A stretch of DNA of 41,396 nt, from contig DASPIR010000014.1 in NCBI GenBank assembly GCA_035628995.1, positions 1 to 41,396 of the forward strand, written 5' to 3'. How positions within the stretch are numbered: the stretch's first letter is position 1; each line of letters begins with the position of its first letter. The position numbers were made by a program, and so were the translations under genes. The notes beneath the pieces were generated by a model. That model was given only the letters and a program-made list of their open reading frames with translations. It had not been told where the DNA came from and did not search any database. The stretch is from Clostridia bacterium. Lineage in GTDB: Bacteria; Bacillota; Clostridia; Lutisporales; Lutisporaceae. Shown one piece after another: positions 9,994 through 18,271 of this stretch.

Positions 9994-10689
9994 CTAGAAT
10001 AATCCCAAATAGAGGAATGAACCTAATATTGCGCCGACTATCGGACCAAATACTGGAACCCAGGAATAACCCCAATCCGCACCGCCTTTCCCTGCTATAG
10101 GGAGTATGGCATGGGCAATACGCGGGCCAAGGTCACGACAAGGATTGATTGCATACCCTGTCGGTCCGCCGAGTGAGCAACCTATTGCTGTTATCATTGC
10201 AACACTCATCATTGGTCCAAGGCCGTCAACCATTTTGTTGGCTCCGATGGCCAGGGCCATAAATGCCAGAACAGCAGTAACAATCATTTCAGTAAGGAAG
10301 TTTTTTCCATAATCTCTGACAGCAGGAGCTGTACAGAATACACCCAACTTTGCAGATTTATCCTCGGTTATCGCCCAGTGGGGCAAATAAACCAACCATA
10401 CTATTGTAGCACCTATTATAGCTCCAATCATCTGTCCGGCTATAATTCCAGGTACCAAAGCCCATGCTAAAGATCCAACTACTGCGCTTGCTATAGTAAG
10501 AGCCGGGTTAAATGAAGCTCCCGGTGCTGCCAAAGCACCCATACCAACTGCAAGACCCCATCCTACAGCTATCACAATCCAGCCTGATGCCTGTGATTTT
10601 GACTTGTTTAGCGTAACTGCCGCACATACGCCTCCACCAAATATAATAAGTACCATTGCGCCTATGAGTTCATTTAAAAACGGTGACAT
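9994..10689 (-). CDS. glpF: Glycerol facilitator (aquaglyceroporin) GlpF
   Basis: A MIP-family channel of 231 residues with six membrane segments and two half-helices. The first signature is NPA (SFNPALT near 60). The second reads NPCRDLGPR, with Cys in place of Ala; the Asp after Arg marks the glycerol-conducting subgroup. It lets glycerol diffuse into the cell, where the adjacent kinase traps it. RBS AAGGAGG is eight bases before ATG. It lies between glpP and glpK. Confidence 0.95.
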   Translation of the reverse strand: MSPFLNELIGAMVLIIFGGGVCAAVTLNKSKSQASGWIVIAVGWGLAVGMGALAAPGASFNPALTIASAVVGSLAWALVPGIIAGQMIGAIIGATIVWLVYLPHWAITEDKSAKLGVFCTAPAVRDYGKNFLTEMIVTAVLAFMALAIGANKMVDGLGPMMSVAMITAIGCSLGGPTGYAINPCRDLGPRIAHAILPIAGKGGADWGYSWVPVFGPIVGAILGSFLYLGLF

Positions 10690-10834
10690 AATGTTTACCT
10701 CCTTATAATTTTGGATTTTCTAAGCTGTTTCTACAATGTCGATATAATAGCGTAACCTATAGTTTTTTTGCTTCCCGCCCCCCCTTTCTCTTTTATAGTT
10801 TTCCCACCAGTAACATGAAGGGAAAATTGCATTT
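10690..10834 (-). promoter_or_regulatory. glpP-glpF intergenic leader with hairpin and G-run
   Basis: This 145-base gap on the minus strand holds a hairpin with seven-base arms (TTTTCCC at 10826-10820 and GGGAAAA at 10805-10799) and then a run of seven G, C, three G (10784-10774), striking in such AT-rich DNA. The hairpin lacks a U-tract. It could be a processing or GlpP-binding structure, but I see no second clear terminator before glpF. Confidence 0.35.
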
Positions 10835-11401
10835 CTACATATACCAGATTTCCTTTATGCTGGTGGATATGCCTATAGCACCGGCATTCAGACTCCCAAT
10901 CACATCCTCTTTATCCCTTATCAGGCCGCCCGCTATAACTGGAATTCTGGTTTTGCTATGAACCTCTCTAATAACCTTGGGTATTATACCGGGTAAAATT
11001 TCAACAGCATCCGGCTTCGTTGAGTGCAATGATTCTATCCCACTTGCTAAAGATAACGAGTCCAGCGCAAAGAGCCTTTGTATGATGAATATGCTGTTAT
11101 TCTTCGCTATCTTTATAAGACTGCTTTTTGTCGTTATTATCCCATCAGGCTTTATATTGTCGTGGAAATATTTTAACGTTACGGCATCCTTTGAAAATCC
11201 CTCTATCAAGTCAATATGTACAAGTACACACTTTCCTGCATCTTTAAACTTTTCAACGATACTTTTTATATTGGAAATGTCACCCTTCAACAGAAAAACT
11301 ACATTGCATGGTGATTTAATTGCAAGGTCAATATTGTTGAGATCATTTATAGCAGCAATAATCGGGTTTTTATAAATCATAGTATAAAATTCATTTGACA
11401 T
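10835..11401 (-). CDS. glpP: Glycerol-3-phosphate-responsive antiterminator GlpP
   Basis: GlpP folds as a TIM barrel, binds glycerol-3-phosphate and then prevents termination in glp leader RNA. The protein (188 residues from the ATG) shows the family's segments: an HIDLIEGF strand near 65, DGIITT near 90, AVEILPGIIPKVI near 135 and the phosphate-binding end AGGLI-x-nAGAIGIST near 155-180. The length is normal. The ATG at 11401 has GGGAGG seven bases ahead; a TTG one codon earlier is less likely. It is the first gene of the glp set and lies 30 bases downstream of a sigma-54 promoter. Its probable RNA target is the terminator at 8331-8392. Confidence 0.93.
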   Translation of the reverse strand: MSNEFYTMIYKNPIIAAINDLNNIDLAIKSPCNVVFLLKGDISNIKSIVEKFKDAGKCVLVHIDLIEGFSKDAVTLKYFHDNIKPDGIITTKSSLIKIAKNNSIFIIQRLFALDSLSLASGIESLHSTKPDAVEILPGIIPKVIREVHSKTRIPVIAGGLIRDKEDVIGSLNAGAIGISTSIKEIWYM

Positions 11402-11430
11402 CAAAATACCTCCCTAATTTAATTTATTAT

Positions 11431-11446
11431 AGCAATATCCATGCCA
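11431..11446 (-). promoter_or_regulatory. Sigma-54 (-24/-12) promoter of the glp operon
   Basis: The minus strand reads TGGCATGGATATTGCT. It has GG at -24 and GC at -12 with exactly ten bases between, matching TGGCAC-N5-TTGCW with a single mismatch. The predicted start is near 11420, just before the glpP ribosome binding site (11414-11409). A matching activator gene ends this same gene set. Confidence 0.8.
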
Positions 11447-11835
11447 GAACTTAAAAGCACTATTATTCTCAATATTTTATAGCATTTAGAAACTTCGTTG
11501 ATACTTTTTACCAAATTTTATTGAATAATGGTAATAATCGTTGGTAAACTATAGCAATTTTTTAGATGCATTATAATTTGAGAGTGTACAATTAAAGTTC
11601 TTTAAATTATTTACTATTCCTCCATATTTTTCTAAGTTTTAATAATTTATTTAGTGTCGAATTTGCTCTAATAAAGTCAATTATTGTATAGATAATCAAC
11701 ACAATTTATATATTCAAAATTTAATAAAACCTTTACATAGAAGATGTACCAACTCAATAATTACTACTATACATTTCTCGAATTTATGCTTAAGTGAATT
11801 TTTAATTTTGCTCAATCAGAATACAAAAAATTTAA
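11447..11835. promoter_or_regulatory. AT-rich upstream region of the glp operon with candidate enhancer sites
   Basis: No coding sequence is visible here. An inverted repeat TTTACCAA (11507-11514) / TTGGTAAA (11541-11548) is centred about 105 bases upstream of the predicted sigma-54 start, and a third element TGGTAA lies at 11529-11534. That distance suits an enhancer-binding protein site. I see nothing else recognisable in the rest of the stretch. Confidence 0.4.
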
Positions 11836-11865
11836 AGCACTACATTCTATATAGAATGTAGTGCT
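11823..11865 (-). terminator. Intrinsic terminator after the chemoreceptor unit
   Basis: A perfect palindrome with 15-base arms (AGCACTACATTCTAT / ATAGAATGTAGTGCT, 11836-11865) is followed on the minus strand by a U-rich run (11835-11823). It ends transcription from the chemoreceptor and the decayed binding-protein gene before the glp control region. Confidence 0.85.
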
Positions 11866-11898
11866 GGAAGTCAGTGTTGAACAGTTATTATCTCTGCT

Positions 11899-12018
11899 TT
11901 ATTCATTTATATAAGTATTCACTCTATCCTGGATAGTCTTTACCGTGTCCTCGGCTGTCTTTTGTCCTTCAAAGAAGGCTTCAGTCTCTTCTTAGACGAT
12001 TGCTAATACCTGTGATAT
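11899..12018 (-). pseudogene. Decayed 3' end of an extracellular solute-binding protein gene
   Basis: Just after the chemoreceptor stop codon, and in the same frame, the minus strand encodes about 30 residues ending ...FFEGQKTAEDTVKTIQDRVN and a few more residues before a stop. This is the typical C-terminal helix of family-1 ABC sugar-binding proteins (pattern AEE-x4-IQ-x-RV-x-YLNE). An in-frame TAA interrupts it four codons before EETEAFF, and further stops lie upstream. No other part of the gene is present, so this is a remnant of a lost transporter gene. Confidence 0.65.
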
Positions 12019-12024
12019 CCTCTA

Positions 12025-13671
12025 CTATATCTCCATACCTGCTGACAATACCCCTATTACCTGATTCATCTCATCCATTATGGGTGCTGCTACATTTACA
12101 CCTAATCTATTGGATTGGCTGGATACAAATGGTACGGATACATTTGGTCTACCCTGTGAAGCCTCTTGGAACCAAGGGCGGTATATGACAGTTTCAGTTT
12201 TTTTCTCGCTTGTTATATATATACATTCTCCATTCATATCTCTTGATCCAATGAATAAAAAACCGAATTTATTTGCTTGCTCCTTAAAAACCTTTCTTTG
12301 CATTTCAATATTACCTTTTCTCACAAACTCTTCCTTCGAAAGCTTTATCAATTCAACCTTGGCCTTTTCTATATCCGCCTTGACCTCCTCAGGAATTTGA
12401 TATTTAGCAATTATCCCAGTGGATATATTATGTAAATCATTCGATATGGAATATAACGTTTCTGCATTATCTCTTATACCTTCAAAGGACTCCATCTGCT
12501 GCTCACTTGAAGCCGCAACCTCCTGGGCACCTGCTGCCGTCTCCTCCGACACAGCTGCCATTTTTTCAGCTGCATCCAATACTATTCGAACATTGGATAC
12601 CTGATTTAATGACAAATGTTTAATACTTCCCATTGAGCCGTCCAGTTCATTAATCCCATTTACCATCTCATCAAAAAATACGCTTGAGCTTTCGCCTCTA
12701 TTGATATTCTCCTTTGCCTTATCCTGACCTCTTATGATTACCTCTGCTGCTTTATTGGCTTCAGCCTGAATTTCCATGGCAATAATTCTGATCTTTTCCG
12801 CTTCCCTGGAAGATTGCTCGGCCAATTTCCTTACCTCTTCTGCCACCACCGAAAAACCTCTACCATGTTCTCCAGACCTTGCAGCTTCTATTGCTGCATT
12901 TAGAGCTAACAAGTTAGTCCTTTCAGCGATTTCTGTAACTATATTGACAAAATCAGTTATTTTTGATGTCTTATCCTTCAGATTTTTCATGCTTTCCACT
13001 GAGTTGCTGCTATCTTCTGCTGATAATTTTAAGTGTTCCAACAGACCTTCCAAAACTTTTTTTGTATCCTCAACCTTTAATACTATGTTCTTTATAATAG
13101 CCTCGCCTTTACCCGTTTCATGATCAATCTCCTCTGCCATGCCTACCAGACTGGTTATATTTTCTGATGTTTCCTGGGCTGCCAGAGCCTGTTCACTTGC
13201 CCCTTTAGCAATTTCCTCTATTGATACTGCAATTTGCTGAGCTGCAGTATTTGCATTTTCTGTTTCCTTTGCAAGATTATCCACATAAAAATTCAGTTGA
13301 TCCGATGTTCTTTGCATCTTCCCAATCATTCTTAAAAAACCTTCTAAAATCTGTTCGACTGACTTAACAACTTGAAGTAGGATTTTGTCTTTGATTTTTA
13401 TACCTTTTGATTTTTTCAGATATGCAGCTATATCGCCATCTTCAGCTTCAGCCAAGTGTTTTGAAATGCCAATAAAAGACTTGAACCATAAATGATAAAT
13501 TACCGGAGCTAGGAGCATAACCACAGCCAGGGTAATTAGAAGAAATACAACTGAATTGTTAATAACACTTTGCAATATGCTTTGAATAATGTAATAGATC
13601 AAAATAGGCGTCCATAAAACCAATACCAGGCTAAAAAAGTTTTGAAATCTGTTTCTGCTAATTGAGTTCAT
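12025..13671 (-). CDS. Methyl-accepting chemotaxis protein with C-terminal Cache-like segment
   Basis: A chemoreceptor of 548 residues. Two membrane helices (about 12-32 and 38-60) are separated by only a few residues, so there is no extracellular sensor. A linker leads into the methyl-accepting coiled coil, with the conserved hairpin tip [19 protein letters not shown] around 250-270. After the signalling domain, about 110 residues end with a motif ([19 protein letters not shown]) typical of the second half of Cache/PDC sensor domains, so sensing may occur in the cytoplasm at the C-terminus. RBS GGGAGGAG precedes ATG. A palindromic GntR-type site lies 136 bases upstream (13807-13829). The gene ends where a solute-binding protein remnant begins, so the very C-terminus could have been altered by that rearrangement. 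Confidence 0.88.
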   Translation of the reverse strand: MNSISRNRFQNFFSLVLVLWTPILIYYIIQSILQSVINNSVVFLLITLAVVMLLAPVIYHLWFKSFIGISKHLAEAEDGDIAAYLKKSKGIKIKDKILLQVVKSVEQILEGFLRMIGKMQRTSDQLNFYVDNLAKETENANTAAQQIAVSIEEIAKGASEQALAAQETSENITSLVGMAEEIDHETGKGEAIIKNIVLKVEDTKKVLEGLLEHLKLSAEDSSNSVESMKNLKDKTSKITDFVNIVTEIAERTNLLALNAAIEAARSGEHGRGFSVVAEEVRKLAEQSSREAEKIRIIAMEIQAEANKAAEVIIRGQDKAKENINRGESSSVFFDEMVNGINELDGSMGSIKHLSLNQVSNVRIVLDAAEKMAAVSEETAAGAQEVAASSEQQMESFEGIRDNAETLYSISNDLHNISTGIIAKYQIPEEVKADIEKAKVELIKLSKEEFVRKGNIEMQRKVFKEQANKFGFLFIGSRDMNGECIYITSEKKTETVIYRPWFQEASQGRPNVSVPFVSSQSNRLGVNVAAPIMDEMNQVIGVLSAGMEI

Positions 13672-13806
13672 AAAATATCTCCTCCCTATAATGCAACAAT
13701 TTCTAGAATCTTAAGTGCTTTTCAAATTGTCATTTTGCAACGTAATCCTTATAATTTGTTTCATGTTGAATCTTGCACTTCATTATGTCTACTCAATTGT
13801 ACTCAT

Positions 13807-13829
13807 ATTGTATACAGTTTGTATACAAT
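13807..13829. promoter_or_regulatory. Palindromic operator upstream of the chemoreceptor (GntR-type)
   Basis: ATTGTATACA and TGTATACAAT form perfect ten-base arms around GTT; each arm also contains the self-complementary GTATAC. TTGTATACAA-like sites are typical for FCD-type GntR regulators. The rest of the gap 13672-14005 contains no gene and no clear sigma-70 promoter that I could fix. Confidence 0.5.
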
Positions 13830-14005
13830 CGAGCATAAACGAATATAAGTTAAATTCTATATTGACTTAAAAATTCCTCCTAAGAAATATACATTTTTGA
13901 GAAACTATTCAAAAAATGTATTTATTATGTCCGAACAAACAGAGTACTGAATTTGCTTCCAATAGGGTACAACCTTTAAAATTACATTTCCCAGCAGCAT
14001 GAAAT

Positions 14006-14053
14006 AAAAAGATAAGCTGTATTAGTCAATACGACAAGTACAGCTTATCTTTT
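14006..14053 (-). terminator. Intrinsic terminator after the EFR1 gene
   Basis: Arms AAAAGATAAGCTGTA (ending 14021) and TACAGCTTATCTTTT (14039-14053) pair perfectly around a 17-base loop. On the minus strand the stem is followed by CTTTTTATTTC. It lies immediately after the EFR1 gene. Confidence 0.8.
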
Positions 14054-14058
14054 ACTTT

Positions 14059-14847
14059 TTATATCTTTGAGTTTGAAAACAAATCCGACAGCCTAACCTC
14101 CGGATTCTGATAACGCTTCCTTTTTGCTGTTCTATCAGCATATTCAATAGCTTGCATAGGGCACCACTGTATACAGGCGACACATTGCTCGCAGGCATTG
14201 CCCCATTTGGGCTGCACACCCTCCATTTTAATATTGCCGACTGGACATACCCGTTCACATGTTCCGCATCCGTTACATTTTTCAGTAGTGTGGAAATTTT
14301 CTGCCATACTGCCGATTCCAGTCAATATTTTGTTCACAGGGCCAATAGTAAGCCGGGATAATAAATCCCCTTTCATTATACGAGTAGATTTTCTTTCCTT
14401 CACTGTTATTGAAATACTGCCGGCTCTTTTCTTTTCTTTTTTTAGAAGTGTCCTCTGGATTACATGGGGAAATGCACCATATTTAACGATATAGTTTCCC
14501 GGCATAGGCACCCGAAAATTTGCATTTAAAAATCCACCACGTTCTGCAATCAATTGGCTTAATTGCGAGAAGGCCAACCCATGAGTCCCTCCGAAAGTTA
14601 CAACACCGAAGATATACTGAGACTTGTTGAAGCTCAGCTTTTTAATGAACCGCCTTACAATAGCAGGAACACTGGAATAATATACTGGAAAAACAAAGCC
14701 GATCCTTTCAAATGACAGGTCTACACTGTTTTCTTTCATTGCCTCCGCAATCGACACAACTTTGGTATCTCCGATTTTATCAGCGATATCTCTCGCTACC
14801 GCCAAGCTGTTTCCAGTACCAGTAAAGTAGAATATTATATTTGCCAT
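14059..14847 (-). CDS. EFR1-family ferredoxin with flavodoxin domain
   Basis: This 262-residue redox protein has an N-terminal flavodoxin fold whose FMN phosphate loop reads FTGTGNS (about residues 7-13), and a C-terminal pair of four-cysteine motifs, CNGCGTCERVC and CEQCVACIQWC, each followed by P as in two-[4Fe-4S] ferredoxins. EFR1 proteins are common in Clostridia and move electrons between low-potential carriers. I chose the ATG at 14847 because AAAGGTGG stands nine bases before it; an in-frame ATG seven codons earlier lacks a binding site. The gene follows the TetR gene by 41 bases on the same strand, so the pair is probably co-transcribed and self-regulated. The redox partner is unknown. 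Confidence 0.9.
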   Translation of the reverse strand: MANIIFYFTGTGNSLAVARDIADKIGDTKVVSIAEAMKENSVDLSFERIGFVFPVYYSSVPAIVRRFIKKLSFNKSQYIFGVVTFGGTHGLAFSQLSQLIAERGGFLNANFRVPMPGNYIVKYGAFPHVIQRTLLKKEKKRAGSISITVKERKSTRIMKGDLLSRLTIGPVNKILTGIGSMAENFHTTEKCNGCGTCERVCPVGNIKMEGVQPKWGNACEQCVACIQWCPMQAIEYADRTAKRKRYQNPEVRLSDLFSNSKI

Positions 14848-14888
14848 TATGAGAAACCACCTTTCCATTTAATATGCCTTGTCTTACA

Positions 14889-15479
14889 CTATTTCTTCAT
14901 TAAACCATCGAGTATTAATGAAACTGTAAATTTTATTTCCTTTAAAGTCTCATTATATGTCTCATCCGATGATAAATGGCAGTCTATCCTGCTTCTGATA
15001 GCCTCAGCAACAATAATAATACTTTTTGCAATTCTGTCAGTCTCACAAGAAATAATTTCTTCGTCTTTGATGCAGCATCCCAAAATTCCAGATAAATGTG
15101 CTATTTCTTTTTCGATGATTCTACTGTACATTTCATTAAATAAGGGTGCTATTTTCTGGGCACTGTCAATACTCAGCTGATTCAGATTCAATGCATCTTT
15201 TATAAATTTGAGCCGCTCCGTCAGATAGGTGAGTATTTTTTCCTTACACCCTTGAACCTTATCCACTTCAGCAAAAACACTGCTCAAAAATGTATTCGTT
15301 TCTGAATAAATGACTTCTGTATAGATGCTTTCCTTGTTCTTAAAGTAATAATACAAAGACGCTTTGTTCAAACCCACCAATTTTCCTATATCATCAAGTG
15401 TGGTTTTTTCGTACCCATACCTGGCAAAGCATGAACTTGCAGCCTTTACTATATCCGTCCTCTTATCTTGAGTTTCCAT
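14889..15479 (-). CDS. TetR/AcrR-family transcriptional regulator
   Basis: A 196-residue regulator with an N-terminal TetR helix-turn-helix (about residues 5-55; GYEKTTLDDIGKLVGLNKAS followed by LYYYFKNKE) and an all-helical ligand-binding domain. The chosen ATG at 15479 has GAAGGAGG just ahead; an upstream in-frame ATG at 15506 has none. A good sigma-70 promoter lies upstream (15512-15541). It probably represses itself and the downstream EFR1 gene, and may also affect the divergent gene at 15729. The ligand is unknown. Confidence 0.9.
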   Translation of the reverse strand: METQDKRTDIVKAASSCFARYGYEKTTLDDIGKLVGLNKASLYYYFKNKESIYTEVIYSETNTFLSSVFAEVDKVQGCKEKILTYLTERLKFIKDALNLNQLSIDSAQKIAPLFNEMYSRIIEKEIAHLSGILGCCIKDEEIISCETDRIAKSIIIVAEAIRSRIDCHLSSDETYNETLKEIKFTVSLILDGLMKK

Positions 15480-15511
15480 TTTGCCTCCTTCAAACCTTCT
15501 TACCATCTAAC

Positions 15512-15541
15512 ATTCTACACTTTTGTTTGATTGTTTGTCAA
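15512..15541 (-). promoter_or_regulatory. Sigma-70 promoter of the tetR-EFR1 unit
   Basis: The minus strand has TTGACA (15541-15536), an 18-base spacer and TAGAAT (15517-15512). The spacer contains the repeat AAACAATCAAACAAA, a possible repressor site. Confidence 0.65.
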
Positions 15542-15728
15542 GAATAGTTTAGCTTTATTTTGCTTTCTCTATAATACTAAAGCTATTAGTTATTTTTTTG
15601 TATCCTCTCCTTGAATAATCTGTTTTTCTTGATTACTCCTTAATAGTGTTTATATTATGTTTGTTCCAATTGGTAAATATGGTATTATATTAATGATTGA
15701 CATTTTCAGTTTAAGGCGGTGGTTTGGT

Positions 15729-18203
15729 GTGAGCATAGTATCCGGCTCAAATGGCAGCTGCACATTTAAAGCAGGCAAGCCCATTTTCTTACAGGGTCAA
15801 AGTGCTAATTCTGTAAATATACTTGCAAAGGGCAAGGTAGATGTATATATATCTCCACTTGAGGACCTGCAAAACATAGATGAAAATCAACTGATAGCTA
15901 AAAGTTATAAGCTTTTCAGCATCGACCAGAATATATTCATTGGAGCCAATGACTTATTCTTGTCAAACAAGCATACTTTCAGCTATCGTGCTTCAGAGGA
16001 CTCAATAATTTTTTCCTATTTTGTAGACAACGTTAGTGGAATAGAAGAATTATTCATGCAAAAGAATGACTACTCGACCTATATTATGAATTCTATCTCC
16101 GAATTAATAGAATATTCCTATGCGTCACTGCAAAAGCTGGAGCAGCTTATCAAATTTCTTAGTATAACAGCTGATAATCTATGCCTTTTCTTTTGGATGC
16201 TAAAGGACAAGCATGGTTTTGCATACGAACCTGTTCATTCAGCTTTTAGAGACAGTACGTTTAAGCTTCAAGAAATGAAAGAAGAAAAAATGCTTTTGCC
16301 CTGTTCTTTTGATATTGAATTCCTAGGGTGCAGTCATTTTGAATATGATTATTTTCCATGTGAGGAAATTGACACATTAAAAATGAACTACTATAAATAC
16401 ATATGCGGCCTTAATGTAGATTTGAAAAAGCAGTTCTTAAATGAAAGCTTTATTATATCACAATATAATTGTACTGATAGTTCACTCCTTTTAGAAAGTA
16501 TCTTGCATAAAATCAAAGAAGCCTTCAACATTGCTGAAAAATATGTAGAATTGTTATATTCTGAAAATCAAACAAGCATTTTGGGGGAATATCTTAAGGC
16601 AGGAGCTCAGCTGGAAAAGAGTATACATGACCCGATAGATATGATTGAAGTACAGAATTATATAGTATATATAATAAAGGATATAGCAGCAATGTTTAAG
16701 AGTGACTATGACCACGTGCTTGCAGTCAATACTAAATCATTAGAGCATAAGGTAGAGCATTCAATAACTGGTTTAAAGCGTAAGGTTACAAATACTTCAT
16801 TATTATCTGAATCCCATGCAATTAATGAAGATATACCTGAGGAGCTTAAAAACAGTGCTGAGAAAATACTAGAGTATTCTAACATTTCAAAAGAACGTTA
16901 TGATCTGTTTATGTCCTCTTTAAGTGTATTTCGTGGACTCAAGGAAAAGCTGTCAGATGATGAACAGATAAAAAGCTTAAGAAGGGATTTGACATCAGTC
17001 TTTTTTGAAGTATACGAAGCAGTTCTTAAGAGGGTTACTATCGAAAAAAAACAGGATAAGCTGTTCCATATGTTTCTGACATATTCCTATATGGATGAAA
17101 AGCTGCTAAGCCCTAAGAATTTATGGGCGCTTTATGAAATCAGTGAAGAAACCGCCAAAGAACAAACCGCGGTATTCAGTATGAAAAGCTGGCTTCAATT
17201 AATATATAATAAAAAGAAGAATCCTTCAGTCAATGATTTTTCAATGGACTATTTTGACATGTTCAGAGAGTTAAAAAAGCAAGGCGAAGTTAAAGATGAG
17301 GATAAAGCAGAATATGAAAATAATGCAGATGCCCGTCTGAGCTTTGAAATAAGCAATATGTTCAAGCAAAATCATAGGCTGTGCAATAGGAATATAAGCA
17401 CTTACTTTCCTATACTTTATGACGAAGTTATTGTAAGGGATATGGATAAGGCTTTGGTGACTCCCGAAAAAGTAAATAATGCCATTCAGAAGGTTCTTGC
17501 TATTGACTTTTCGGCTTTTCATCGTGAGCTTTCATATTTTAATATGAAAAAAGGAATTGAAAAAGAATTCATCATGCAATCCGTTAGGCCCGATATAATT
17601 CTGATGCCTGCTTACGGAACCAATTCAACAATGTGGCAGGAAATAAGCGGTAGAGTAAGAAATACTCCAGGTCGCTTCATAATACCGATTTTCACTGATG
17701 GAAATATCGATGATATGATTCAAAGATTAATAGGAGAATTCCGTTGGGAATTGTGTAAAACTATGATGGGTGTGTCTTGGAATGATATCAGTATAAAATC
17801 TTTAACATCAGAATATATGGATTACCTCCAGTTTTATAAGAAAAATAAGGATATTTCTGAAGAGAGTAAAGAAAAGTTAAAGCTGCAGATAAAGAAATAC
17901 AAGAATATTTCAAGGCATATTTTTGCTTCAGATTATATAACCTGGTTAAATTATGAGTCTAATGGAAATACACGGCTTAATAAGCTCACAAGAGACATTT
18001 TTCTCAAATATTGTCCCTTCCCCAAGGAGATAAGAGAAAAGCTGCTCAATCACCCCAGCTTCGCTGCAGCAGCAAATCAATTTAGAAATCTGAGGGCTAA
18101 ACAAGCTAAAGATCTTGAAAACAGATATGCAAGATATACTCGAAAAGGGATCATTCTTGATGAAGAAATGATCGAGACACTGAACTTCTATAAAAATTTA
18201 TAG
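15729..18203 (+). CDS. Large cytoplasmic protein with N-terminal cNMP-binding-like domain
   Basis: An 824-residue protein without membrane segments or a signal peptide. The first 110 residues resemble a cyclic-nucleotide-binding (Crp/cNMP) domain: a hydrophobic start, the turn FLQGQSANSVNILAKGKVDV, and a later GA-NDLFLSNKHTFSYRA segment. No Crp helix-turn-helix follows. The remaining 700 residues are helical, rich in Lys, Glu and Tyr, and not recognised, with a more structured C-terminal region containing PDIILMPAYG and FIIPIFTDG (about 645-680 of the protein). GTG at 15729 is chosen because AAGGCGGTGG lies ahead and the domain starts there; upstream in-frame ATGs lack a binding site. It is a lone gene between divergent TetR and convergent MYG1 genes. 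I cannot name a function. Confidence 0.8.
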   Translation: MSIVSGSNGSCTFKAGKPIFLQGQSANSVNILAKGKVDVYISPLEDLQNIDENQLIAKSYKLFSIDQNIFIGANDLFLSNKHTFSYRASEDSIIFSYFVDNVSGIEELFMQKNDYSTYIMNSISELIEYSYASLQKLEQLIKFLSITADNLCLFFWMLKDKHGFAYEPVHSAFRDSTFKLQEMKEEKMLLPCSFDIEFLGCSHFEYDYFPCEEIDTLKMNYYKYICGLNVDLKKQFLNESFIISQYNCTDSSLLLESILHKIKEAFNIAEKYVELLYSENQTSILGEYLKAGAQLEKSIHDPIDMIEVQNYIVYIIKDIAAMFKSDYDHVLAVNTKSLEHKVEHSITGLKRKVTNTSLLSESHAINEDIPEELKNSAEKILEYSNISKERYDLFMSSLSVFRGLKEKLSDDEQIKSLRRDLTSVFFEVYEAVLKRVTIEKKQDKLFHMFLTYSYMDEKLLSPKNLWALYEISEETAKEQTAVFSMKSWLQLIYNKKKNPSVNDFSMDYFDMFRELKKQGEVKDEDKAEYENNADARLSFEISNMFKQNHRLCNRNISTYFPILYDEVIVRDMDKALVTPEKVNNAIQKVLAIDFSAFHRELSYFNMKKGIEKEFIMQSVRPDIILMPAYGTNSTMWQEISGRVRNTPGRFIIPIFTDGNIDDMIQRLIGEFRWELCKTMMGVSWNDISIKSLTSEYMDYLQFYKKNKDISEESKEKLKLQIKKYKNISRHIFASDYITWLNYESNGNTRLNKLTRDIFLKYCPFPKEIREKLLNHPSFAAAANQFRNLRAKQAKDLENRYARYTRKGIILDEEMIETLNFYKNL

Positions 18204-18217
18204 CAAATGAAAGTTTT

Positions 18218-18241
18218 AGGACGGCTTACACCGTCCTATAT
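18218..18241. terminator. Hairpin between convergent genes
   Basis: TAGGACGG and CCGTCCTA pair perfectly around a six-base loop, in the 68-base gap between two converging genes. It lacks a strong U-tract on either strand, so it is a weak or bidirectional terminator. Confidence 0.45.
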
Positions 18242-18271
18242 TAATGTTAAGATTGCTCATTACTACTTACC

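Noticed and set aside
15657-15728. Upstream ATG start of the cNMP-domain protein
   Set aside because: No Shine-Dalgarno sequence there, whereas the GTG at 15729 has AAGGCGGTGG and begins at the domain.
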